Positions 51,375 to 60,411 of a stretch of 64,000 nt of DNA are shown piece by piece. The translations under genes and the position numbers were made by a program. This DNA is from Sphingobacterium psychroaquaticum. Its GTDB lineage: Bacteria; Bacteroidota; Bacteroidia; Sphingobacteriales; Sphingobacteriaceae. Under the pieces are notes generated by a model. It did not search any database and was not told where the DNA came from. It saw only the letters and a program-made list of their open reading frames with translations. The stretch lies in contig NZ_FXAU01000008.1 of assembly GCF_900177625.1 (NCBI RefSeq), positions 186,001 to 250,000 of the forward strand, read 5' to 3'. Numbering within the stretch: position 1 is the first letter of the stretch; each line of letters starts with the position of its first letter.

Positions 51375-51495
51375 CACTTATGAGATTAAACTATTTAGCT
51401 CCTCTTAAAGACACGGGTTAAGCACTTGGTTATTTGTCGTTAAACAATAAATTTTATTTTCATTAGCTATATATACATATAAATAAATTAATAGT

Positions 51496-51503
51496 TATTT
51501 TTG
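51496..51503 (+). promoter_or_regulatory. -7 box of the second candidate RNA
   Basis: TATTTTTG, an exact TAnnTTTG match; no clear -33 TTG in the AT-rich upstream DNA. Confidence 0.45.
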
Positions 51504-51508
51504 CATCC

Positions 51509-51727
51509 GAAAACAAATTTTAGTTATGGCATAATAAAAAGCCCTTTCTATTGAACATCTATCTTGAAAAGCTTCGATATCGCGTTACAGTTCTCTTTTT
51601 GAACCACGACTAAAGCAAAAAGGCACTGTAATTGCATACAGCAATAAGCATTCTTGATACTACTTTATAGCAACCTATACCTATTCTTCATGGCGAAAAA
51701 AGCATGAGTTAGGTAGGATTATTTTTT
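51509..51727 (+). ncRNA. Candidate ~219-nt structured RNA
   Basis: Between a -7 box and a terminator-like hairpin. The centre folds strongly: TTACAGT (51585-51591) with ACTGTAA (51625-51631), a small TCT/GC internal loop, then CTTTTTG (51595-51601) with CAAAAAG (51616-51622) and a 14-base loop. A 3' hairpin at 51674-51717 (CCTA/TAGG twice, TTCATG/CATGAG) is followed by a T run. The downstream kinase gene has its own -7 box past this terminator, so the RNA would be independent. The family is unknown. Confidence 0.5.
51674..51727 (+). terminator. Probable terminator of the second candidate RNA
   Basis: Stem segments CCTA, CCTA and TTCATG pair with CATGAG, TAGG and TAGG around a 10-base A-rich loop, with a TA bulge and a small internal loop, then ATTATTTTTT. 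Confidence 0.6.
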
Positions 51728-51773
51728 AACAGATGCCTTTTCGCGCTGAAGAGTGCATTTTATAGTATGATTT

Positions 51774-51781
51774 TATTTTTG
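51774..51781 (+). promoter_or_regulatory. -7 promoter box of the kinase-CheR-CheB-kinase operon
   Basis: TATTTTTG, an exact TAnnTTTG match, 15 bp upstream of the ATG at 51797. No clear -33 element. Confidence 0.55.
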
Positions 51782-51796
51782 CAGTAAACAGATAAG

Positions 51797-54700
51797 ATGA
51801 GAAAAGAGACTATCCAACGATGGAATATTTTTATAAGTATTTTAGTTGCTTATTTAATAGTACTCAGTATTGTGATCTATTTTTTCAACAACCTGGTTCA
51901 TCGGGTAGAAGAAATTAGAGATGTTACGGAAAAAACCCAAATAAAGATCAGTGCTCTTGACGGGCTAAACCAAAGTTTCCAACATGCAATGGAGCAAAAG
52001 AGCACCTACTTTTTTGTAACGGGAAAACTTCCTTACGACTCCTTATCAAATATTGGCCATACCATGGATGGCACTTTTATGCTTCTCAAAAAAAGCCTAG
52101 CAGACAACCATACGATCTTACCAAAAATCAATAAATTAGATAAAGATCTACAACGGTTTCTATCGACCGATAGTCTCTCCGCGATCAACAACAAGCCTAC
52201 CGTGGAGAAAATGGGTATTCTCAGTAAGGAGCATGATGTTATCAATCGTGAAATAATTGAAGTTCGAAAATTACTCGTTCAAAACAAATCAGTCGTTACC
52301 AAAGCTATTTTTGAGAAAATTGACAACCTCAAGAAAACAGGGTACGTATTAGTGACCTTGCCTTTTCTATTTATTCTGTTTATTTTTTATCGAATTCTAC
52401 AAATATTTAAAGAGTTAAGCCTTCGTTCCAAACAAACGCATTTACTAAATAAAGAATTACAGGAAACTCGAGTAGATATTGAGAACTCGAATTGGATACT
52501 CCAAGAATCGAGTAAACTTAATGAAGCGCTCAACGGAGTGGATAATGAGGATCAGATTGCAAAAATTAGTTTTAACACTGTTCTACAGTCATTGGATTTT
52601 TACGCCGGAACCATATACATTAGAAAATCTGACTCCCATGAATACCATCTTAAGCAGCAAATAGGAATAGACAAATCACATCAGCCTGTTCGCCAATTCG
52701 TCGACAACGAAGGACTTCTTGGTCATGTTACAGAACAGCAGGAAATCAAGGTGATTGCTGCTAATAATGAACAAAACTTTACATCTTCCACCTCCTTAAC
52801 GAAAGATGCAATTAAGGATATCATCCTTGTGCCGTTGGTTTACGAGCACCATACCTTTGGCTTAATAGAAATCGGTGGGGACTTTGCCGACCAAGCCACT
52901 TTAGCGAGAACACTCAAATATTTGTTACGGATTTCTAGAACAATCGCGGTATCCATAAAGTTTGGGCAAAGCAGAACATTGGTCGAAAACCTGTTAGAGG
53001 AAACGCAACAGCAGACAGAGGAACTGGAAGCACAACAAGAGGAATTACGAATTACAAATGAAGAACTGATCTACAAGACAAACCTGTTGGAAGCTTCCGA
53101 AGAAGAGTTACGCGTTCAGCAAGAAGAGCTTCAACAATCAAATACAGAACTTGAAGATAAAGCCAAACAACTGGAGGTGCGCAATGAGGAACTGAATGTT
53201 ACACAGCGTATCGTCGAAGAAAAGATCAATGAAGTAGAATTGGCGAGTAAGTATAAGTCTGAATTTATGGCTAATATGAGTCATGAACTCCGCACGCCGC
53301 TCAACAGTATCCTGATCTTGGCCAAGTTGCTGCAAGATAACAAAACATTAAACCCTGAGCAGATCAAATATGCTTCCGTCATCCACAGTGCAGGTAGCGA
53401 CTTGCTTCAGTTGATCAATGAATTATTAGATTTAGCAAAGATCGAATCCGGCAAAGTAGAATTAAACATTGAAACGGTAAATATTAAAGACTTTGTAAAC
53501 AACTTGGATAGTCTGTTCCAAGAGAATGCGAGGGAGAAAGAAATCGATTTTACCATCAATGTTTCTGACCAGGTGCCGGCATCTTTCATTACCGATGAAT
53601 ACCGCTTGGAACAAGTGGTAAAAAACTTCATCTCCAATGCCTTCAAATTCACCGATAAAAAAGGCAAAATCGAATTCAATATCAACGCCGATGACGAGCA
53701 TCTGCGCTTTATTGTTAAAGATAATGGAAAAGGGATATCTGCTGAAAAACAAGACTTGATCTTTGAAGCTTTTCATCAAGAGGATGGTTCCACAAGCAGA
53801 AAGTACGGAGGCACGGGTCTTGGTCTTTCTATAAGCCGAGAAATAGCGAGTTTGCTAGGTGGTCGCATCACCTTAGATAGCACCTTGGGTGAGGGAAGTA
53901 CTTTTACACTCATTATTCCACATTCGCAGTCTCCTGAAATAAGTGATAGCTCGAATGTTGAAGCTATGGATCAGCGAGTACATCATCCACGCCCTGTTAC
54001 CTATAGCACCGTCGCAGAGAAAACCCCGGCACCTACTGACCAGAAAAGAGGAGATAATAAAACCCTCCTTATCGTAGAGGACGACAATAATTTTGCTGAT
54101 ATATTAAAGAATTTTGCCGAGGAGTATGGTTTTAATGTGATGCTTGCGCATGATGGAGCTGAGGCGATAGAAAAAGCAAAAGCACACCGGCCGCACGCGG
54201 TAATTCTCGACGTCATGCTGCCTATATCTGATGGATGGGAAGTTTTACGAACGTTAAAAGGTTCCCCGGAAACAAAACACATCCCTGTACACATGATGTC
54301 GGGTGCAAATTTCAACCAACGCGATTTTATAGAAAGTGGCGCCATCGGCTTCTTATCCAAACCGATGACCGAGGAATCTTTAAAAAAGGCTTTTGAAAAT
54401 ATAAACCTCAATATCAGAGAAGGGATTAAAAAGGTATTGTTAATTGAAGATCAGGAGTTTCAAAGTCAGATCATAAAATCAGCCTTTGCCGAAAAAGATA
54501 TCAATGTTATTCAAGCTTTCTCTGCACAAACAGCGATGCACAAGCTCGATGAGGAAGATAATATAGACTGCATTATCTTGGACATAAAACTTCCTGATGC
54601 GAACGGTTTCGACCTACTGGATGAAATCAAGGCACTTCCGAAGTATCAAGAAACCCCTATCATTATCAATACCGCGTCCGAGCTGACCAAAGAACAGCTG

Positions 54701-55240
54701 AATCACGTACATCAGCATACCAAGGCTATGATTGTTAAATCAAGCAAGAGCAATAATCGATTAATTGATGAGGTTAATCTTTTTCTGAACAAAATCAGCT
54801 CAGAAAACTACTCTCCTGTTCGCAACATGGCAAAACTTGACACCATCAGTAAGCACAAAGACAGCTTAAGTGGTAAGCGAGTTTTGATTGCTGACGATGA
54901 TATGCGTAACGTTTTTGCATTAACAACCGTACTGCAAGCATACGACATGGAAATTGAGATTGCGAACAACGGTTTAGAGGCCCTTGAAATTGTAAATAAC
55001 AACCCAGAGCTGATCGACATTATCCTCATGGATATCATGATGCCAGAAATGGATGGTTATGAAGCGATCAGTAAAATTCGCGAAAATCCAGATAATGGAA
55101 AATTACCTATTATTGCGGTCACAGCAAAAGCCATGAAAGGAGATCGTGAGAAATCCATCCAGATGGGGGCTAATGATTATATAAGTAAGCCTATTGACAT
55201 CGATAAGTTAGTATCATTAATGCGCGTATGGTTAAGTTAA
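51797..55240 (+). CDS. Hybrid sensor histidine kinase with three receiver domains
   Basis: A 1147-residue membrane kinase. Membrane helices at ~13-32 and ~183-200 enclose a helical CHASE3-like periplasmic sensor. Then come a GAF-like domain (~235-390), a long Gln/Glu-rich coiled coil (~395-480), HisKA with phospho-acceptor H496 (MSHELRTP), an HATPase, and receivers at ~755-870, ~879-995 and ~1027-1145, each with its Asp, Thr/Ser and Lys intact. It is the first gene of a cluster with CheR, CheB and a second hybrid kinase; its 3' end overlaps cheR by 13 bp. The signal sensed is unknown. Confidence 0.94.
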   Translation: MRKETIQRWNIFISILVAYLIVLSIVIYFFNNLVHRVEEIRDVTEKTQIKISALDGLNQSFQHAMEQKSTYFFVTGKLPYDSLSNIGHTMDGTFMLLKKSLADNHTILPKINKLDKDLQRFLSTDSLSAINNKPTVEKMGILSKEHDVINREIIEVRKLLVQNKSVVTKAIFEKIDNLKKTGYVLVTLPFLFILFIFYRILQIFKELSLRSKQTHLLNKELQETRVDIENSNWILQESSKLNEALNGVDNEDQIAKISFNTVLQSLDFYAGTIYIRKSDSHEYHLKQQIGIDKSHQPVRQFVDNEGLLGHVTEQQEIKVIAANNEQNFTSSTSLTKDAIKDIILVPLVYEHHTFGLIEIGGDFADQATLARTLKYLLRISRTIAVSIKFGQSRTLVENLLEETQQQTEELEAQQEELRITNEELIYKTNLLEASEEELRVQQEELQQSNTELEDKAKQLEVRNEELNVTQRIVEEKINEVELASKYKSEFMANMSHELRTPLNSILILAKLLQDNKTLNPEQIKYASVIHSAGSDLLQLINELLDLAKIESGKVELNIETVNIKDFVNNLDSLFQENAREKEIDFTINVSDQVPASFITDEYRLEQVVKNFISNAFKFTDKKGKIEFNINADDEHLRFIVKDNGKGISAEKQDLIFEAFHQEDGSTSRKYGGTGLGLSISREIASLLGGRITLDSTLGEGSTFTLIIPHSQSPEISDSSNVEAMDQRVHHPRPVTYSTVAEKTPAPTDQKRGDNKTLLIVEDDNNFADILKNFAEEYGFNVMLAHDGAEAIEKAKAHRPHAVILDVMLPISDGWEVLRTLKGSPETKHIPVHMMSGANFNQRDFIESGAIGFLSKPMTEESLKKAFENINLNIREGIKKVLLIEDQEFQSQIIKSAFAEKDINVIQAFSAQTAMHKLDEEDNIDCIILDIKLPDANGFDLLDEIKALPKYQETPIIINTASELTKEQLNHVHQHTKAMIVKSSKSNNRLIDEVNLFLNKISSENYSPVRNMAKLDTISKHKDSLSGKRVLIADDDMRNVFALTTVLQAYDMEIEIANNGLEALEIVNNNPELIDIILMDIMMPEMDGYEAISKIRENPDNGKLPIIAVTAKAMKGDREKSIQMGANDYISKPIDIDKLVSLMRVWLS

Positions 55241-56058
55241 CAACGTCCTTAATAAGTTTTGCGGAACTTGAAGAAATCGTAGTACTCCTACAAAATGCTT
55301 CAGGTTTTGATTTTTCCGGGTACAGCAAGTCCTCTTTAAAAAGAAGGATACAACGTATCATGGATCTGGAACGGATGGATGTTGTAGATCTTAAAAATGC
55401 GATTATTAATGTCGAATCTTTTCAAGGTTTCCTAATCAATGAGATAACGGTTAATGTAACGGAAATGTTCCGTGATCCCAAATACTATGCGACGCTTGTT
55501 TCAGAGGTCTTCCCTTACTTGGAAACCTATCCTCGACTTAAATTCTGGAGTGCTGGCTGCTCCACAGGAGAAGAAGTTTACTCACTCGCTATCTTACTCG
55601 AAGAGTACGGTCTTTATAACCGCAGCTTTATCTATGGCACAGATATCAATAGTGTCGTCCTAGAGACCGCACGGAAAGCGATATATCCATTAAAAAAAAT
55701 AAAAACATATTCCGAAAACTATATCGCCAGCGGCGCTAAAAATAGCTTATCAGATTATTACACGGCACGCTACGATGCGGCGATTATCAATGCTGATATC
55801 CGAAAGAACATCCTGTTCTCACAACACAACTTAGTGAGCGATTACACGTTCAACGAGTTTCAATTCATCTCCTGCAGAAATGTACTTATATACTTTGATC
55901 TAGAGCTTCAGAAAAAGGTATTTGACCTTTTCTATGAATCGCTCAGTGAATTTGGTTTCTTATGTCTTGGTTCAAAAGAAAGACTCGTAAATCATGACAT
56001 TATTTCTAAATTTAAAGTCATAAATAAAGAATTCAACATATACCAAAAGATTAAATAA
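55228..56058 (+). CDS. CheR-type protein methyltransferase
   Basis: A 276-residue SAM-dependent methyltransferase with the helical CheR N-terminus (residues ~10-75) and a catalytic domain holding FWSAGCSTGEEVYSLAILL and FISCRNVLIYFD. Chemotaxis CheR methylates glutamates of chemoreceptors; no receptor, CheA or CheW gene is present here, so its target is probably a kinase of this cluster, perhaps the coiled coil of the upstream kinase. It overlaps the kinase by 13 bp and shares one base with cheB. Confidence 0.93.
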   Translation: MVKLTTSLISFAELEEIVVLLQNASGFDFSGYSKSSLKRRIQRIMDLERMDVVDLKNAIINVESFQGFLINEITVNVTEMFRDPKYYATLVSEVFPYLETYPRLKFWSAGCSTGEEVYSLAILLEEYGLYNRSFIYGTDINSVVLETARKAIYPLKKIKTYSENYIASGAKNSLSDYYTARYDAAIINADIRKNILFSQHNLVSDYTFNEFQFISCRNVLIYFDLELQKKVFDLFYESLSEFGFLCLGSKERLVNHDIISKFKVINKEFNIYQKIK

Positions 56059-56624
56059 TGCCTAAAGCAGATCAAATTATATTGATTGGTGGCAGTGCGG
56101 GGTCTTACAATCTGATTGTTGACATTATCGAAGCACTACCGCTGGTTTTTAAACCAGCTATAGTCGTTATTATTCATCGCAACCCAAAGTACAGTACGCG
56201 CATTGAAGAACTCCTATCCAACAGGCTTAATCGCACTATTTTGCAAGCAACAGATAAGGAAGCGATTCTATCCAACACGATTTATTTTGCTGGCCCAGGC
56301 TATCATTTACTGGTGGAGCCAGATCACACATTTTCGTTAGATCTTTCTGATTTCATCCAGTTTTCCCGCCCCTCGATCGATGTCTTGTTCGAGTCGGCCG
56401 CGGATTCGTATGGCAAAGAGTGTGTTGGATTTCTTCTCTCCGGTGCGAATAAGGATGGTACAAATGGTCTTTTACACATCCAATATCAAGGTGGTAAAGT
56501 ATATGTGCAATCACCCGATGAAGCCTTAATAGCTACCATGCCGGAAAGTGCAATCGATGTAAATAAGGAAGCAACGGTATACAACAACCAAGAAATATTA
56601 TCTTATTTTAGCAGATTAAAATAA
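56058..56624 (+). CDS. CheB-type methylesterase without receiver domain
   Basis: A 188-residue catalytic CheB domain with its complete triad: S13 (GGSAGS), H40 (VVIIHRNP) and D133 (LLSGANKDGTNG). Chemotaxis CheB normally carries an N-terminal receiver that regulates the esterase; here it is absent, so control may come from the receivers of the neighbouring kinases. It starts on the last base of cheR and is followed 7 bp later by the second kinase gene. Its role would be to reverse CheR methylation. Confidence 0.93.
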   Translation: MPKADQIILIGGSAGSYNLIVDIIEALPLVFKPAIVVIIHRNPKYSTRIEELLSNRLNRTILQATDKEAILSNTIYFAGPGYHLLVEPDHTFSLDLSDFIQFSRPSIDVLFESAADSYGKECVGFLLSGANKDGTNGLLHIQYQGGKVYVQSPDEALIATMPESAIDVNKEATVYNNQEILSYFSRLK

Positions 56625-56631
56625 TTGCGAT

Positions 56632-58251
56632 ATGAAAAATGTCAATCTCCTTGTGCTGGATGACAAAGAGGAAAACATCATCAGTCTATCAGCTCTTCTT
56701 TCTCAGATAGATCACATCAATATCATTAGTTCAACCGACCCCAATGAGGCACTTAAGATCTGTTGGAAAAACGATATTTCGATCGCATTGGTCGATGTAC
56801 AGATGCCGGAAATAAACGGTTTCGAATTTGTTTCATTGCTCAAGTCTAATCCAAAGACCAGCCATATTACGGCCATTATGGTAACCGCCATTTCCAAAGA
56901 GGATAAATATCTCCTTAAAGGACTAGAAAGTGGAGCTGTAGATTATTTATACAAACCCTTAAACCCGGAGATAACCATAGCAAAGGTCACCTCTTTTGTG
57001 AAGCAGATACATATCCAGGAAGAAATCAAGCAAAAAAATATTGCACTCGAAGAGTCCAAGAAGCAACTAATTATTGCAAAAGAAGAAGCCGAAGAAGCAC
57101 GTAAATCCAAAGAGATTTTTCTCGCGAATATGAGTCATGAAATACGAACACCAATAAATGGTATCATGGGAATTATTCATATCCTTAAAGAGTCTAATCT
57201 TGACGAACAACAACGTGATTGGTTAAACCGGCTGGACAATGTTTCGGACTCCCTTTTATTGATCGTGAATGACATTTTGGATATCTCCAAAATCGATTCT
57301 GGGATGATGAAAATAGAGCAGGAAAGCTTCTCCATAAAACAAAAGTTACTCGACATCAATGATCTTTTTAAGATCAAGGCTGAGGACAAAAAACTGAGTT
57401 TTGAAGTAGAGGTTGATCCGAAACTACCGGATCATATTAAAAGTGACCCCCTTCGGTTACAACAAATCATTTTCAATTTTATATCGAACAGTCTCAAATT
57501 CACGGAAACTGGAAAAATAACCCTCCGTGTAGATGTGGTGGACCAGCGCGATAATAAACATCGCATAAAATTTACAGTGAAGGATACGGGCATCGGAATC
57601 AAAGAAGAAGCCCTGCAAAAGATCTTCCTTGCTTTCGAACAAGGAGACGACGGAATTACCAAGAAATTTGGCGGTACCGGTTTGGGATTAGCCATTGTAA
57701 AACGACTGGCTCATCTCTTAGGCGGACAAGTTACCGCGAAAAGTGTCTTTGGAGAAGGCTCAGAATTTTCGTTTGAAGCCGATTTTGATAATGGCGAAGA
57801 ATTAACAACAGCCAAGCAAATCGACAAACAGATTATGCTCAAGCTCGACAATTTTTCAGGCAAAAAGGTGTTGGTCGCTGAAGACAATGATCTGAATAGC
57901 TTTATGCTGGTCCATATGCTAGAATCTTGGGGCTGTGCAGTAGATACCGTTAAAAACGGAAAGCAAGCTGTCGAATATACAACCCGGAATAACTATGACC
58001 TGATCATGATGGACACACATATGCCGATCATGTCTGGTTTTGAAGCTATTCGTGAAATTCGCAACCACCCGGAAACCAGCAAACGTTCAACACCGATCAT
58101 TACCATTTCGGCATCGGTACTAGAACATGAACAAGCTGCCGCCTACGAAGCAGGTGCCGATGCGGTGGTTGGTAAACCATTTAACCCGACGGATTTACAT
58201 GCTAAAATAACGGAGCTGATTTACAATAACAAAGTGACTTCCATATTATAA
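56632..58251 (+). CDS. Cytoplasmic receiver-kinase-receiver hybrid histidine kinase
   Basis: A 539-residue soluble protein. N-terminal receiver ~1-125 with D55; short coiled coil; HisKA with H169 (MSHEIRTP); HATPase ~280-395 with GTGLGLAIVKRLA; and C-terminal receiver ~411-530 with D461. No membrane helix is present. It could take a phosphate from the upstream membrane kinase on its first receiver and pass the signal on through its own kinase and second receiver. The final output (no DNA-binding domain in the cluster) is not visible. Confidence 0.94.
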   Translation: MKNVNLLVLDDKEENIISLSALLSQIDHINIISSTDPNEALKICWKNDISIALVDVQMPEINGFEFVSLLKSNPKTSHITAIMVTAISKEDKYLLKGLESGAVDYLYKPLNPEITIAKVTSFVKQIHIQEEIKQKNIALEESKKQLIIAKEEAEEARKSKEIFLANMSHEIRTPINGIMGIIHILKESNLDEQQRDWLNRLDNVSDSLLLIVNDILDISKIDSGMMKIEQESFSIKQKLLDINDLFKIKAEDKKLSFEVEVDPKLPDHIKSDPLRLQQIIFNFISNSLKFTETGKITLRVDVVDQRDNKHRIKFTVKDTGIGIKEEALQKIFLAFEQGDDGITKKFGGTGLGLAIVKRLAHLLGGQVTAKSVFGEGSEFSFEADFDNGEELTTAKQIDKQIMLKLDNFSGKKVLVAEDNDLNSFMLVHMLESWGCAVDTVKNGKQAVEYTTRNNYDLIMMDTHMPIMSGFEAIREIRNHPETSKRSTPIITISASVLEHEQAAAYEAGADAVVGKPFNPTDLHAKITELIYNNKVTSIL

Positions 58252-58260
58252 AAATATTAG

Positions 58261-58268
58261 TAGCTTTG
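58261..58268 (+). promoter_or_regulatory. -7 promoter box of the azurin gene
   Basis: TAGCTTTG, an exact TAnnTTTG match, 10 bp after the kinase stop and 27 bp before the azurin ATG. It contains the TTG at 58266 that could be mistaken for a start codon. Confidence 0.6.
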
Positions 58269-58295
58269 CTTCAAGCACACATATTTAAAGCATAT

Positions 58296-58829
58296 ATGAA
58301 AAGATTATTTGTATTACCTGCGGTAGCGCTTGCACTATCGTTGGCAGCTTGTGGCGGCAATGAAAACAAATCAACCTCTACCGCAACTGAAGAAAACAAA
58401 ACAGAAGAAGTAAGCACGGCAACAGAAACTGTTCCGGGAATTGAAAATGTTGAGTTATCGAACACGCTTTCTATTGAAGGAAATGATCAAATGAAATTCA
58501 ACAAAGAGTTATTCCGTGTTAAAGCAGGAGAACCTGTTGAATTGACATTGAAAAATGTGGGAACGTTACCAAAAGAATCCATGGGACATAACTTAGTAAT
58601 CCTTAACCCAGGTGTTGATATTGCCACATTTGGTGGTGAAGCAACAAGTGCGGCGGATAGCGAATATATCCCTAAGACTTCGTTGTCTTCCATCGCTGCG
58701 CACACCAAACTTTTGGGTCCTGGCGAAGAAGATAAAATTTCTTTTACACTAGAGAAAGGTGTTTATACCTTTATCTGTAGTTTCCCTGGCCATTTTGGTA
58801 TGATGCAAGGAAAAATCGTTGCTGAATAA
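58296..58829 (+). CDS. Azurin-type copper lipoprotein
   Basis: A 177-residue blue copper protein. I start at ATG 58296 (MKRLFVLPAVALALSLAAC), a lipoprotein signal with acylated C19; the TTG 30 bases upstream lies in the promoter box. The copper ligands are H98 (GHNLV), C161, H166 and axial M170 (ICSFPGHFGMM). A Thr/Glu-rich linker (~22-48) tethers the domain to the membrane. It probably carries electrons in the periplasm, for example to a cytochrome oxidase or peroxidase; the partner is not encoded nearby. Confidence 0.95.
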   Translation: MKRLFVLPAVALALSLAACGGNENKSTSTATEENKTEEVSTATETVPGIENVELSNTLSIEGNDQMKFNKELFRVKAGEPVELTLKNVGTLPKESMGHNLVILNPGVDIATFGGEATSAADSEYIPKTSLSSIAAHTKLLGPGEEDKISFTLEKGVYTFICSFPGHFGMMQGKIVAE

Positions 58830-58852
58830 TCAGAATTAACAAAACTATACGC

Positions 58853-58881
58853 AAAAGCACGCCCTATTTGAGCGTGCTTTT
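58853..58881 (+). terminator. Terminator of the azurin gene
   Basis: A 10-bp perfect stem (AAAAGCACGC) with a 9-base loop and T run, 23 bp after the stop codon. Confidence 0.88.
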
Positions 58882-58918
58882 GTTGTATAAAAACCAGCCT
58901 TATCTAAGTTTTATTAAT

Positions 58919-58926
58919 TAACTTTG
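58919..58926 (+). promoter_or_regulatory. -7 promoter box of the first lpd gene
   Basis: TAACTTTG, an exact TAnnTTTG match, 25 bp upstream of the ATG at 58952. Confidence 0.55.
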
Positions 58927-58951
58927 AGGACGAAACATTAAAGATATTTTT

Positions 58952-60358
58952 ATGCAATACGACGTAATCGTAATAGGAAGCGGTCCTGGAGGCTACGTAG
59001 GCGCTATCCGTTGTGCTCAACTAGGATTAAAAACGGCTGTTATTGAGAAATATAGCACTTTTGGTGGTACCTGTCTAAATGTTGGCTGTATCCCGTCAAA
59101 AGCACTATTAGATACTTCAGAGCATTTTCATAATGCCGCTCATAACTTCGAAACTCATGGTATCGCTTTGAGTAACCTGAAGATTGATGTAAAGAAAATG
59201 ATCGCCCGCAAGGACGATGTAATTGCGCAGAACACTGCGGGTATTACATACCTATTCAAAAAGAATAAAATCGACTCTTACGAAGGTGTAGGATCGTTCA
59301 TCGATAAAAACACCATCAAGGTTACCAAAAAAGATGGTACAACCGAAGAATTGAAAGCGAAGAATGTAATTATTGCAACAGGTTCTAAACCGACGGCTTT
59401 ACCTTTCTTACCTATCGACAAGAAACGCATCATTACTTCGACGGAGGCTTTAAACTTAACAGAAGTTCCGAAACACCTTATCGTTATCGGTGGTGGTGTG
59501 ATTGGTTTGGAATTGGGATCGGTATACGCACGTTTGGGCGCTAAAGTATCGGTTGTAGAATTTGCTAAATCAATTATCGGCACGATGGACGGTGGATTAG
59601 GTAAAGAACTTCAACGTGTCCTTAAGAAATCTTTAGGCATGGAGTTTCTTATGGGCCACAAAGTAACAGGTGCTACTGCAAAAGGCAAAACAGTGACGGT
59701 TACGGCAGAAGATTCAAAAGGTCAGTTGGTATCTATTGAAGGCGACTACTGTATTGTTGCGGTTGGTAGAACGGCTTACACCGAAGGTTTAGGTCTAGAA
59801 AACATCGGTATCAAAACCGAAGAAAGAGGCAATAAGATTACGGTTAATGAACACTTAGAAACTTCCGTTGAAGGCGTATACGCTATTGGTGATGTGGTTA
59901 AAGGTGCTATGCTTGCGCATAAAGCGGAAGACGAAGGAACTTATGTTGCGGAAAGAATTGTGGGTCAGAAACCACATATCGACTACAACCTTATTCCAGG
60001 TGTGGTTTATACATGGCCTGAAGTGGCATCTGTTGGACAAACCGAAGAGCAATTGAAAGAGTCTGGTGTGAAATATAAATCAGGATCATTCTCCTTTAAA
60101 GCATCTGGCCGTGCTAAAGCGTCTGGCGATACAGATGGTTTCATCAAGGTGCTTGCTGATGCGACAACGGATGAGATATTAGGTGTTCATATGATTGGTC
60201 CACGTGCTGCGGATATGATTGCAGAAGCAGTGGTTGCTATGGAATTCCGTGCTTCAGCTGAAGACATCGGTCGTATTTGTCATGCGCATCCAACTTTTAC
60301 GGAAGCATTTAAAGAAGCAGCTCTCGCTGCAACAGCAAACAGATCAATACACGCATAA
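58952..60358 (+). CDS. lpdA: Dihydrolipoyl dehydrogenase, copy 1
   Basis: A 468-residue flavoprotein disulfide reductase: FAD loop GSGPGGYVGAIRCAQLG, redox-active disulfide GGTCLNVGCIPSKALL, NAD loop GGGVIGLELGSVYARLG and C-terminal HAHPTFTEAFKEAAL with the catalytic His-Glu pair. It reoxidises dihydrolipoyl groups of 2-oxoacid dehydrogenase complexes. The GGTCLNVGCIPS form is typical of the enzyme serving 2-oxoglutarate dehydrogenase, but that assignment is inference. It has its own terminator, and a second lpd gene lies 1.1 kb downstream. Confidence 0.96.
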   Translation: MQYDVIVIGSGPGGYVGAIRCAQLGLKTAVIEKYSTFGGTCLNVGCIPSKALLDTSEHFHNAAHNFETHGIALSNLKIDVKKMIARKDDVIAQNTAGITYLFKKNKIDSYEGVGSFIDKNTIKVTKKDGTTEELKAKNVIIATGSKPTALPFLPIDKKRIITSTEALNLTEVPKHLIVIGGGVIGLELGSVYARLGAKVSVVEFAKSIIGTMDGGLGKELQRVLKKSLGMEFLMGHKVTGATAKGKTVTVTAEDSKGQLVSIEGDYCIVAVGRTAYTEGLGLENIGIKTEERGNKITVNEHLETSVEGVYAIGDVVKGAMLAHKAEDEGTYVAERIVGQKPHIDYNLIPGVVYTWPEVASVGQTEEQLKESGVKYKSGSFSFKASGRAKASGDTDGFIKVLADATTDEILGVHMIGPRAADMIAEAVVAMEFRASAEDIGRICHAHPTFTEAFKEAALAATANRSIHA

Positions 60359-60363
60359 CATAG

Positions 60364-60390
60364 AAAAGGCAAGATTTATTCTTGCCTTTT
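60364..60390 (+). terminator. Terminator of the first lpd gene
   Basis: An 11-bp perfect stem (AAAAGGCAAGA) with a 5-base loop and T run, 6 bp after the stop. It lies across the TTG at 60382 that opens the next frame, supporting the later ATG. Confidence 0.9.
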
Positions 60391-60411
60391 TCATATACCT
60401 TATACTTAACT

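Larger units (their letters stand above)
51375..51796. other. 422-bp intergenic region with two promoters and a structured RNA candidate
   Basis: No coding ORF is convincing. From left to right it holds a TATTTTTG box (51496-51503), a long imperfect stem at 51585-51631, a hairpin with T run at 51674-51727, and a second TATTTTTG box (51774-51781) just before the sensor kinase gene. Confidence 0.7.

Noticed and set aside
54421..54790. Degenerate middle receiver in the three-receiver kinase
   Set aside because: It looked divergent, but the phospho-acceptor Asp (CIILDIKLP), the Thr (INTAS) and the Lys (IVKSS) are all present.
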